The notes under the pieces: model-generated
The model's database searches: none
What the model was told of the DNA's origin: nothing
What the model saw: the letters and a program-made list of their open reading frames with translations, nothing else
Source: Haberlea rhodopensis
Lineage: Eukaryota; Streptophyta; Magnoliopsida; Lamiales; Gesneriaceae
Direction: 5' to 3'
Assembly: GCA_907163345.1 (NCBI GenBank)
Contig: CAJQUN010000946.1
Span: 1 to 64,000 of the forward strand
Length of the DNA stretch: 64,000 nt
Shown: one piece after another, positions 54,990 through 64,000 of the stretch
Layout of the letters: every line of letters begins with the position of its first letter
How positions within the stretch are numbered: the first letter of the stretch is position 1
Position numbers and translations under genes: made by a program

Positions 54990-56325
54990 TTGATGTTTTG
55001 CTATACTACGACTAGGTGGATTGTTATGCCCTGATGCATCAGGCATCTCTGTATCTTTGCTATACATCAGTCACCTACGGGATATTCTAAGAGTTCGTAT
55101 GTTCAGTTGGGGTAGTGCGTTACTCGCATACCTTTATCGTGAGTTATGTCAAGGCTCCAAGCAAGGAAGAACAAACATCGGTGGTGCAATGCAACTTTTG
55201 CAGGTAATAAGATTTACTAGTCTCTATTATTTCAATTAAATTATATATAAACTAACATTATGTTATATTAACGTTGTACTCGAATAATTTTATTTTTACA
55301 GATTTGGGCATATACGAGGATAAAGAGTATCCATCCTAATACTCATGGTTCTCGAGTACAACAATGCCAAATTATAGTCAACGAGGATCTAATACTTCCT
55401 ACCCCTCCATATGGTGCAAGGTATAATTATACCTGTTATTTATATTTATTAGTTTTAATTTAATTCACTAACATTACCATGTCGATTTTATTTAGGTTCT
55501 AATTTTTTTAGATTTGGACACACTGCTCGACATGCTTTGCGTGTATTTCGTGACACATTTGATAGGATGTATTTGGATCAGGTAATATAAATATTTTGAG
55601 AATTTAACTTGGATATTAATAATTATGTATTTATGCTAATGCCTTAACTAATTATAGTATGTTTCTGTTTTACAGTTTATTTGGACTCCATATGACATGG
55701 AGTCGGAGGAGATCAGATTATTGCCTCCAGAATGTGGTCCAGAGGATTGGATGGCACAATGTCCATTCATAAATTATGCCATTGTGGAGATGCATCGTCC
55801 AGAACGAGTTTTGCGACAATTTAGTTTGTTCCAAACTATTCCACCACCAATAAATGATAAACAGGTGGAGTTGCATAAGCGCAATCGTAGATGTCGTGTT
55901 GCAACGAATTGGACATGCATAGATTTGTGGATGGCCAGACGATATAATATTGTGGATGCCCTCAGGACACCGGCTCCTATACTTTCAGTGATGATTACAT
56001 GACTTGGTACGGTAAAATTACACCTCATATTATATCTCCACCCAACAACAATATTGAGACAGGATACCATGCAGCAGATGCTGGCATGGCAGCAAGTGGT
56101 ATATTTACTCTATTTTTATTTAAAATAATTTTATTTATCTTCTGAATTATGCTAGCTATTAACCATCTTTTTTTTAAGGATGTGCATATGGAGCAACTAA
56201 GACTTAGTTGCTCAAGTTTGAGTGAAGATGAAGGGATCTCACCGGGAGTCATGTGTGTATTAGATCAGAACTTAGCTATTGTGGATGAAGTGTGTCAACT
56301 TGCTCGGACGCAACAAAATAGATAG
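54990..56325 (+). pseudogene. plant mobile domain (PMD) gene, five exons, one frame break
   Basis: Exons end/start at 55203|55302, 55420|55512, 55581|55676 and 56098|56179, all with GT-AG introns in consistent phase. The protein contains MFSWGSALLAYLYRELCQGS and IGGAMQLLQ|IWAYTRI (first exon pair), FGHTARHALRVFRDTFDRMY, WTPYDMESEEIRLLP, then PFINYAIVEMHRPERVLRQF and WMARRYNIV. These are the landmark motifs of the PMD (MAIN/PP7-like) family, found in host genes and in transposons. After PAPIL a frame change leads to SDDYMTWYGKI, so a small indel lies near 55985. A further part runs to TAG at 56323. The start is uncertain; the frame is open from about 55021. Confidence 0.78.
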
Positions 56326-56329
56326 GTTA

Positions 56330-56870
56330 TGCCTGCACGTCGGCGAGCTACCAATAGAGGGGGGCAACCGGGAGGAGAAGACGATCAAGTACCTCTGATA
56401 CTCAGGTAGATGCTCATGGTGATATCCCTCCATTTACGACTGATACATATGATGCAGGGGGACATTAACATCACATTGTTCTTCATTCCATTATGATGCC
56501 ACCTCTTCTGACTACTACAGGACACAACCTGCCCACGGGGAGGAGCCATCACCATACACTCCATATATACCAGATCCAACTCAAGTATACGGTGGATTCT
56601 CATTTACGGGTCTTCTGCTACGTGTACCAGGTCCTACACAGTCACGTCCACATTTTGATATCTCATCTGTTACATTCTCCGACTTGACTCCACAATATCA
56701 TGATATTGATGAGTCCAGCGCTAGTATTAGACCGTCTCAATCACAAACACGGAATGTAGAGGAAGTTGAGCCATCTAGAAGACCACAACGACAGATACAT
56801 AGACGTGATGTGGGACCGGATGAAATATTTAGAGTTCAATATAAAGAATACTATATTTATTTTTATGTGC
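56330..56870 (+). other. C-terminal-like tail downstream of the PMD gene
   Basis: Short open stretches continue the composition of PMD C-termini: MPARRRATNRGGQPGGEDDQ just after the stop at 56323, and SQSQTRNVEEVEPSRRPQRQ then VGPDEIFRVQYKEYY (56684-56870). They are in different frames, so the tail is decayed. Confidence 0.45.
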
Positions 56871-57132
56871 ACTATTTCAGATCATCTATTCATATTTCAA
56901 CTATTTATGTGGTTTACAATTTTTGTATAAAACATAATACCTCAATTAGATAAAAAAGAATTGTTTTTTTTTAAATTTGTAACCAAGAGTTTAAATTTTA
57001 TTTTTTAGTATATTTTTTATAATACTTTTTTTAAAGTTGCAACCTTGGATTGCAACTTTATAAAAAAAAAATTTCTTTTATAAAGCTGCAATTCAAGATT
57101 GCAACTTTAAAATAGTGTTAAATTTGCATACC
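56813..57132 (+). repeat. direct repeat 2: tail of the PMD element, cut by the Athila complex
   Basis: Matches direct repeat 1. It includes palindrome-like modules AAAGTTGCAACCTTGGATTG and GCTGCAATTCAAGATTGCAA, and is interrupted at ATTTGCATACC by the LTR start at 57133. Confidence 0.7.
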
Positions 57133-58568
57133 TGATAAGTGTGATTTTTACACTTAATTTGATATATGATTAGGGGTGTTTTTGTAGTGATTCCTAGAAA
57201 ATATTACACGTTTTGGTATATATTTGTATATGTCAGGAATCTAGGTCCAAATGCATAAAACTTGATGAAATGGGCTTAAAAATGCTGAAAAAGGACCAAA
57301 CTGAGCAAATCTGGAAAAGGATGGACCAAATCGCAAGATTGGAGATTTGAGGTCCGCGATCGATCGGCAATGACGAAGATCGATCGCCAGATTTCCGCGA
57401 TCGATCGGCAAATGACGAAGATCGATCGCGGATTTGTTTAATTTGGGTATCACGTCCAGTAGAGATTGAAGATCGATCGCGAGGAGACGAAGATCAATCG
57501 CCGCGAGGAGTTTTTGGAAAAATAAAGACTTTCCATGTTTGGTTCAAGGGGGACTCCTTCCCAATTATTATTGCCCTATATATCAGACCTAGGGATGAAT
57601 TTTAGGGGACATTTGCCAATTTTTACTGAGACCTAGAAGCCTCTCCTCCATCCAAAGCACCACCACAAATCATTGAAGAGCAAGAGCAACGCAAGGAATT
57701 AAAGAACGGAGCGACGCACGGAGCGACATCTTATCTTAGTATTTCTGAACTTGATTATTTTTTATTTTCAGATTGTGATGTTAAATTTGTTTGAAGACAT
57801 GTTTTTGCATTATAATTTGATTATGGTTGTTGGCTAAGATATTTGTCAAGACATAGGGGATCCCATGTTTGAACCCTTGAGTTAATTAACGGTTTTTGAT
57901 TTAATTTCTATGATCTTTGCGCATAATTTATGTTTTTAATGCTTGTAAAAGATTAGCTACCTTTTGCATGATATTGGTAATCGTAATTGAATTGACCATA
58001 GGAGATTACGATACGACGTAGTAAATTAGGCCGTGAGTTTTAGGTTGAGACGGACCAAGTAAAATCTAGCACACGTGTGATAGCAATAGATTTACCAAAA
58101 TCGAAGGCTAGTAGTTTTCACAAAGCGTTTTTCGGTATTGATCATTCAATAAAGACACGGGAGTGATTTATTGTAGATTAATGCTAGACTTGTTATAACA
58201 GGACCAAGGTATAACGAATGAAATAGGAAAACTCGTCACCCTAGAACATAGAACATTGAATCTTAATTAAAAGACAACTTTTGGGGGATTACATGGGTGA
58301 ACCGAAGTCTTGATAATTCGTTTATAAATTCTCTTCAATTATCCATCACTGCTGGTTAGGTTAACTGTTGTGCTTAAGTCAATTTAGTTTGATAATCATT
58401 CCATAATCATAGGTTAAATATAGAAATTCTAATCGATCGTGGTATTTGCTACTAGTCCCTGTGGGTACGACACTCCTTACTCTTAAACCATTATATTAAA
58501 ACTTGACACCGTGCACTTGCGGTAGAGAATCGCTACATTGAAATAACTGTTTAAAATAAAAGCGATCA
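57133..58568 (+). repeat. Athila-type LTR, inverted relative to its interior
   Basis: 1436 bp, TGATAAGTGTGATTTTTACA...AAAGCGATCA, plus-strand orientation. It is the near-exact reverse complement of 60099-61538. A TATA box (CCCTATATATCAGACC, about 57572) is preceded by six GATCGATC-type sites at 57358-57499. After the LTR and seven spacer bases (AGTTTTT) it joins the C-terminal gag sequence read on the other strand. Confidence 0.9.
57358..57499. promoter_or_regulatory. phased GATCGATC sites upstream of the Athila TATA box
   Basis: Core sites start at 57358, 57378, 57399, 57420, 57471 and 57492 (last one GATCAATC). Steps are 20, 21, 21, 51 and 21 bp, close to whole helical turns. They lie about 75-215 bp upstream of the TATA box, where an enhancer would sit. 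The other LTR has the same cluster at about 61170-61320. Confidence 0.7.
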
Positions 58569-58576
58569 AGTTTTTG

Positions 58577-59928
58577 TTATCCTCTTGCTTGATTTCTAGC
58601 TTTTTTATCTCCTTCTCTTTGCCAAGTTCCTTTCCACTTCTTAGAGTCACTGCATTGGCTTGCTCCCTTGGATTCTTCTCTGTGTCACTCGGTAGAGTTC
58701 CTAGTGCTCTCCCAGCCAAGATAGTTGCCAACTGCCCTACTTGAAGCTCCAAACTTTTTATAGATGAATCTTGTTTATTCATCCTTGTTTCAGTTGAGGA
58801 TATGAACTTGGTCAATAGTTCCTCCATGCTTGGCTGTGGTAGATAACCCGGTGGTGGTTGCGGTTGATACCTCAACCCCGTATTGTATGTATTTGGGTAG
58901 GGGTTGTTTTGTGGCCGGTTTCCTACATAATTCACAGCTTCATTAGTCTGAGTGAATGGGTTACCTGTTTGGCATTCAACGCTCGGATGATTGCCTCCGC
59001 ATAGGTCACAAGTAATCCCTTGAGCTTTCATCCCTGTCATGCTCATGCTATATAGTCTCTTATTCAATGCCTCAATTTGAGCGGCCAAAGCAGTAACTTC
59101 GCTCACTTGATGAACTCCAACTTGCTTCTTTGGCACGTTCCTCTCGGACTGCCATTGACAGCTATTAGCAGCCATCTCCTCCAACAGTGTATAGGCCTCC
59201 TCCGGCGTCTTTCTCATCACAGTACCTCCTGATGCTGCATCAATCATAGAACGTTATCAGAAAATAAATCGTTATAGAAAGTTTGTACCTGCAGCCAGAT
59301 GGGAAGGCCATGGTGTGGGCATCTCCTCAGTAAGTCTTGAAGCGCTCCCATGCTTCATACAGTGTTTCAGGATCATGTTGCGCAAATGTAGTGATATCAT
59401 TTCGCATCTTAGCAGTCTTTGATGGTGGGAAGTATTTTGACATGAAAGCTTGCACCATCCCATCCCAAGTGGTAATTGATCCTGTAGGCAAAGAATGCAA
59501 CCAAGATTTAGCTTTATTATTTAAAGAGAAAGGGAACAGTCGTAACCTGATGGCGTCATCAGTGACGCCATTATGCTTGAAGGTGTCGCAAATTTCCAAG
59601 AAATTCGCTATGTGAGTGTTGGGATCATCAGTGGTCGCTCCCCCTAACTGCACCGAGTGCTGGATCATTTGTATGATTGCAGGCTTGATTTCAAAGTTGT
59701 TCGCCTGTATGCTTGGTCTAGTGATACTAGACAATGACCATGGAATGAGGGATGAGCATAATCCATGAGGGATCTTCTATTAGGAACCTCTTCGTTCCGT
59801 CTTTCATCTCTTCCACCGCCTCCTGCATTGTTTTCAGCCATTGTTCGAACTTCTCTTAGTCTTCTAAGAAGAGTTCTTTCAATTTCACGGTCAAAAGGCT
59901 CAAGTGCCGGTTGTTCACTCCTTAGCAT
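58577..59928 (-). pseudogene. Athila Gag, frame-broken, C-terminus fused to an inverted LTR
   Basis: Minus-strand frames 59928-59665, 59734-59327 and 59247-58577 together cover a typical Athila Gag: MAENNAGGGG start region (59838), ANNFEIKPAIIQMIQ, FLEICDTFKHNGV, RLRLFPFSLNNKAKSWLHSL, and GKELGKEKEI near the end. A zinc-finger-like CDLCGGNHPSVEC is present. Two frameshifts break it. The last frame reads straight into the inverted LTR and gains about 30 foreign residues before stopping at 58483. Confidence 0.88.
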
Positions 59929-60074
59929 GCACTAGGGAGTAATAACCTACAAAATCCAACCAAAGAGAAGGCGAATAGTAGATAGGAAAAGAGAGAAGAA
60001 AAAAAATCAAAAACATAAAAAAGAAAATGGCTAAATTACAGTCAACTAATCTAGTATGATAATACTTAAACTAG

Positions 60075-60092
60075 TCCCCGGCAACGGCGCCA
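60075..60092 (-). other. Athila primer-binding site
   Basis: Minus strand TGGCGCCGTTGCCGGGGA, six bases from the LTR end. This is the primer site typical of Athila-type elements and fixes the LTR at 60099-61538 as a 5' LTR for the gag to its left. Confidence 0.9.
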
Positions 60093-60098
60093 AAAACT

Positions 60099-61538
60099 TG
60101 ATCGCTTTTTATTTTAAACAGTTATTTCAATGTAGCGATTCTCTACCGCAAGTGCACGGTGTCAAGTTTTAATATAATGGTTTAAGAGTAAGGAGTGTCG
60201 TACCCACAGAGACTAGTAGCAATTACCACGATCGATTAGAATTTCTATATTTAACCTATGATTATGGAATGATTATCAAACTAAATTGACTTAAGCACAA
60301 CAGTTAACCTAACCAGCAGTGATGGATAATTGAAGAGAATTTATAAACGAATTATCAAGACGTCAGTCACCCATGTAATCCCCCAAAAGTTGTCTTTTAA
60401 TTAAGATTCAATGTTCTATGTTCTAGGGTGACGAGTTTTCCTATTTCATTCGTTATACCTTGGTCTGGTTATAACAAGTCTAGCATTAATCAACAATAAA
60501 TCACTCCCTTGTCTTTATTGAATGATCAATACCGAAAAACGCTTTGTGAAAACTACTAGCCTTCGATTTTGGTAAATCTATTGCTATCACACGTGTGCTA
60601 GATTTTACTTGGTCCGTCTCAACCTAAAACCCACGGCCTAATTTACTACGTCGTATCGTAATCTCCTATGGTCAATTCAATTACGATTACCAATATCATG
60701 CAAAAGGTAGCTAATCTTTTACAAGCATTAAAAACATAAATTATGCGCAAAGATCATAGAAATTAAATCAAAAACCGTTAATTAACTCAAGGGTTCAAAC
60801 GTGGGATCCCCTATGTCTTGACAAATATCTTAGCCAACAACCATAATCAAATTATAATGCAAAAACATGTCTTCAAACAAATTTAACATCACAATCTGAA
60901 AATAAAAAATATTCAAGTTCTGAAATACTAAGATAACGAGGATGTCGCTCCGTGCGTCGCTCCGTTCTTTCGTTCCTTGCGTTGCTCTTGCTCTTCAATG
61001 ATTTGTGGTGGTGCTTTGGATGGAGGAGAGGCTGCTAGGTCTCAGTAAAAATTGGCAAAAGTCCCCTAAAATTCGTCCCTAGGTCTGATATATAGGGCAA
61101 TAATAATTGGGAAGGAGTCCCCCTTGAACCAAACATGGAAAGTCTTTATTTTTCCAAAAACTCCTCGCGGCGATCGATCTTCGTCTCCTCGCGATCGATC
61201 TTCAATCTCTATTGTACGTGATACCCAAATTAAACAAATCCGCGATCGACCTTCGTCATTTGCCGATCGATCGCGGAAATCTGGCGATCGATCTTCGTCA
61301 TTGCCGATCGATCGCGGACCTCAAATCTCCAATCTTGCGATTTGGTCCCTCCTTTTCCAGATTTGCTCAGTTTGGTCCTTTTTCAGCATTGTTAAGCCCA
61401 TTTCATCAAGTTTTATGCATTTGGACCTAGATTCATGACATATACAAATATATACCAAAACGTGTAATATTTTCAAGGAATCACTACAAAAACACCCCTA
61501 ATCATATATCAAATTAAGTGTAAAAATCACACTTATCA
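60099..61538 (-). repeat. Athila-type LTR shared by two internal regions
   Basis: 1440 bp, minus orientation. On its left are the primer site and gag. On its right, minus strand TTTGGGGGAGT (61549-61539) is a polypurine tract directly before the LTR start. It therefore serves as 3' LTR of the internal region to the right and 5' LTR of the one to the left, as happens after recombination between elements. Confidence 0.88.
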
Positions 61539-61551
61539 ACTCCCCCAAACT

Positions 61552-63031
61552 TAAGCTTGATCGTCTCGAGCAAGAAATAAAATAAAACAGTAGAGTTCAA
61601 TATTAAAGATTCAAGTAAACCACTTCGCAGTCAATCATGTAACTCAGACATCTCACTTACAGACGAACAAGAATCAATCAGAAAGTTTAACAAGTTGTTT
61701 TTCTCTTAGATCAAGCAACACGTCGCCAACTCAAAACTTTCGTGTGTGCTATTGTCACTTTCAAGTTTCATGCAATTTCATAGATCAAATCATGCTAGTC
61801 AATGAAAAGTAAGATTATCGTTGAGCACCCTTTAGTCCTATTTTCAAACAGCTTCTCCGCTAATGTAGTCACTCCCTAGACTTGGATCAATAGGTCTTTT
61901 TAAGATTGTAGTGTTAGGCCTAAGTGTTGGCTTCAAAGAAAAGAGAGGATAGCACAAAGAAGAGAGTATAAAGCATGTAATGTTCATAGTTCTAGCACAA
62001 AAATGAGCTTCTCTTCTTTTTCTTTTAGCCTAGGCCACTTTGGGTCTTATTTAATCACTTTTTCTCAAGGCTTTATCTATCTTTTTCTTTTCTCATTCAT
62101 CATTTTTTTTTCAATAATAAGCTCATCCAAATGTAGCAATTCATGTGCATCCAATGAGAATCATTATACTCCCTTTGGGTAAGGATAATTCTTTTCAATT
62201 TAAGCTCAAAAAGGTGGGTATAATAAGTTGTCAAAAAAAAAAACAATTGTTGAATGGGGGCTAATAGTATGTTAAACATACTCCATTCCTTTGCAATTAG
62301 GCTCAAATTGGGACACTATAGATTGATAAATACATGGTAAGCTTGAAAGGCTCAAACGGTCCAATGATCGCTTAGATAATTTCCAAGTCGAGTTTATAAC
62401 TATAAAATTTCGCCTCAAAGTGTCATCATCAAATAGTTTCTAAGGTAATCTAAGATGCTAAAAAACAATTCATTAAGTTTACAAAAAGTTTTCACTACTA
62501 CAAGTGCAATTCACAAGATTGTTACTCAAATGTGCTCAAAATATTCATCATCTTTGACATGCTACTCAAAACAAGATATTCACAAACATGTCTTACAATC
62601 ATCAAAACTCAAGTTGACATGCATAGTGAGATTAATATCATCATGGAATATAGACCACCACTATGATTTATTATTATCTTACTAATTGAACTCATTTTCA
62701 AGAAAAATTTTGTTGGTGCTCAATAAACGATCCAATTCCAAATAAGAAGCATGACACAGTAATGCACTCCCCCAAACTTAATTCATGCATTGTCCTCAAT
62801 GTACTAGGCATGGAGAATAGGACAAAGCAGTTACCGTTGACAATGACCGTCAGTGATCGTTGTCCAATTCCTCGTCAGTTCATGGGGTATAGTGTTGGAA
62901 CACGTTACAACACGCATGGAGTCTCACCAAAATAAAAAACAAAACACACCAAAAGAAACTAAAACAAAGCAAAATGTTAAGAAAGAGTTCTTGATTTATA
63001 GTCCCAAGCTGGACTTATTACCAATATCGCT
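61552..63031 (-). other. Athila non-coding 3' internal region
   Basis: Non-coding sequence between the protease-integrase frame and the LTR. A second purine-rich motif (minus strand AGTTTGGGGGAGTG, at about 62767-62780) resembles the polypurine tract next to the LTR. Frames seen here are short and not gene-like. Confidence 0.6.
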
Positions 63032-64000
63032 TTAACATTTCGGAGTATGTGGATTAGTGTCATCCACGTTGCAGTGCCTTAAACACTGATCATTTACCAC
63101 GTAAGTGCCTATAATAGGATCACTCACCTTAATTGCTCCATGAGCATAGACGGTAGTCACCGTGAATGGTCCAATCCATGAAGCCTTTCGCTTGCTTTGT
63201 AAAATGCGATGTGGTGGCGCTTTATGTAGTTGGACTGTCTCTCCTTTCATGAACGTCCTTTTATCATTTTTCTTCTTTGCATTCCTCGGCTGCACCATAT
63301 CACACGTCCTTACTTCTTTAGTTTCTAGCTCGGTCTTCACCTCCACCTCATTAGTACCTTGCACTACATCAACAAGCAAAGTGTCAATCACGTTAACCTT
63401 TAAATAATCATGCTCGTTGTGTGCGTGTGTGGAAGATTTAAACATATTAAATATAACTTGATCCTCTCCTACACGGAGGATCAACTTCCCTTCTTCAACA
63501 TCTATGATGGCTCTTCCGGTAGCTAGGAATGGGCGCCCCAGGATCAATGGCATACTCGCGTCATCCTCCATATCCAACACTAGAAAATCCACCGGGAAAG
63601 TGAATTGATCTATCTTGACTGGCACATCCTCAATGATTCCTAGTGGGTAGGTGATAGACTTGTCCGCCATTTGCAACACCACCTTTGTGGTCTTCGGCTC
63701 TCCCTGTCCAAGTCGCCTAAAAGCAGACTAAGGCATTAAGTTCACACTAGCACCCAAATCACATAACGATTTAATGGAAGAAATAGGCCCAATAGTGCAA
63801 GGGATAGAGAAACTCCCTGGATCTTTTAACTTGGTGGCCGATTTGTTTTGCACAATAGCACTACATTCCTCAGTCAAAAAGACAGTCTCGTGCTCTCCCA
63901 ATTTCTGCTTCTTAGACAACATCTTCTTTAAGAATTTAGCATAATTTGGCATGTCTCGTAAGGCATCAATAAATGGTATATCTATATGAAAATTCTTAAG
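63032..64000 (-). pseudogene. Athila Gag end-protease fused to integrase C-terminus (RT, RNase H and integrase core deleted)
   Basis: Reading from the window edge: AKFLKKMLSKKQKLGE and TEECSAIVQNK (Gag/protease border), protease active site SLCDLGASVNLMP, one TAG at 63730-63728, then LQMADKSITYPLGIIEDVP and PLILGRPFLATGRAIIDVEE of the protease. After a linker (to about residue 150 of the 216-codon frame 63682-63032) the frame passes directly into KASWIGPFTVTTVYAHGAIK and VNDQCLRHC, the integrase C-terminal domain. About 2.5 kb of pol expected between them is missing, yet the frame is kept. Confidence 0.85.

Larger units (their letters stand above)
57133..64000 (-). mobile_element. rearranged Athila-type (Ty3/gypsy) complex, continues beyond the window
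   Basis: Order in plus coordinates: inverted LTR, gag fragment (minus), primer site, minus-strand LTR, polypurine tract, 1.4 kb non-coding, integrase C-terminus fused to protease, then Gag end. No RT, RNase H or integrase core is present. The left end interrupts the PMD tail repeat; the right end is outside the window, so the target duplication cannot be checked. Confidence 0.85.

Overview
The window is AT-rich nuclear DNA of a flowering plant, probably a eudicot. The evidence is plant-specific LTR-retrotransposon lineages (Tekay-type chromovirus, Tat-type with a second RNase H, Athila-type, Ty1/copia with a UBN2-type Gag), a plant mobile domain (PMD) gene, plant MITEs and SINEs, and a plasma-membrane H+-ATPase relic. 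No complete, clearly functional host gene is visible. The window is an intergenic repeat nest with scattered gene remnants.

Layout. 1-5 kb is mostly AT-rich spacer holding one plausible two-exon gene for a small single-pass membrane protein (2466-3548, frame broken near its end). 5-17.8 kb carries small repeats: a GTGTCC-rich segment with a tandem duplication, a Mutator-type MITE with a 9-bp target duplication (5994-6426), two foldback elements, a widely spaced inverted repeat (8.45/11.05 kb), an H+-ATPase pseudogene that keeps its introns (11482-12004), a further MITE, SINE-like pieces and a decayed LTR-like stretch. 17827-21952 is a young non-autonomous copia element (TSD GATAA) with gag and only a trace of RT. 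22-27 kb is spacer with a SINE and a small MITE.

The core is 27.2-50.2 kb. A truncated Tat-type element (27263-~30475) lies left of an older host block made of an antisense LINE relic and an antisense chromovirus-like LTR. That block was split twice. A complete Tekay-type element (30736-39741, TSD GCGAT, LTRs almost identical) sits in one place. A complete minus-strand Tat-type element (39971-49503, TSD ATTAA, LTRs about 2% different) sits in the other. Both Tat copies carry an oppositely oriented two-intron gene next to the 3' LTR, of the 'putative gypsy-type transposon' (Transposase_28-like) kind.

50.2-57.1 kb holds a nonautonomous TIR-type element, a broken copia pol fragment, and a PMD gene with four GT-AG introns. 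The PMD gene's palindrome-rich 3' flank is present twice, as direct repeats. 57133-64000 is a rearranged Athila-type complex: one LTR is inverted, one LTR is shared by two internal regions, and one internal region fuses protease directly to the integrase C-terminus.

The most unusual pattern is clusters of GATCGATC-centred sites in the Tekay LTR, the Athila LTR and a third locus near 24.9 kb. Their spacings fall near whole helical turns (11, 20-22, 30, 41, 51 bp). A related CCGATCGG palindrome pair lies in the older chromovirus-like LTR. All calls come from reading the sequence alone; no searches were run.
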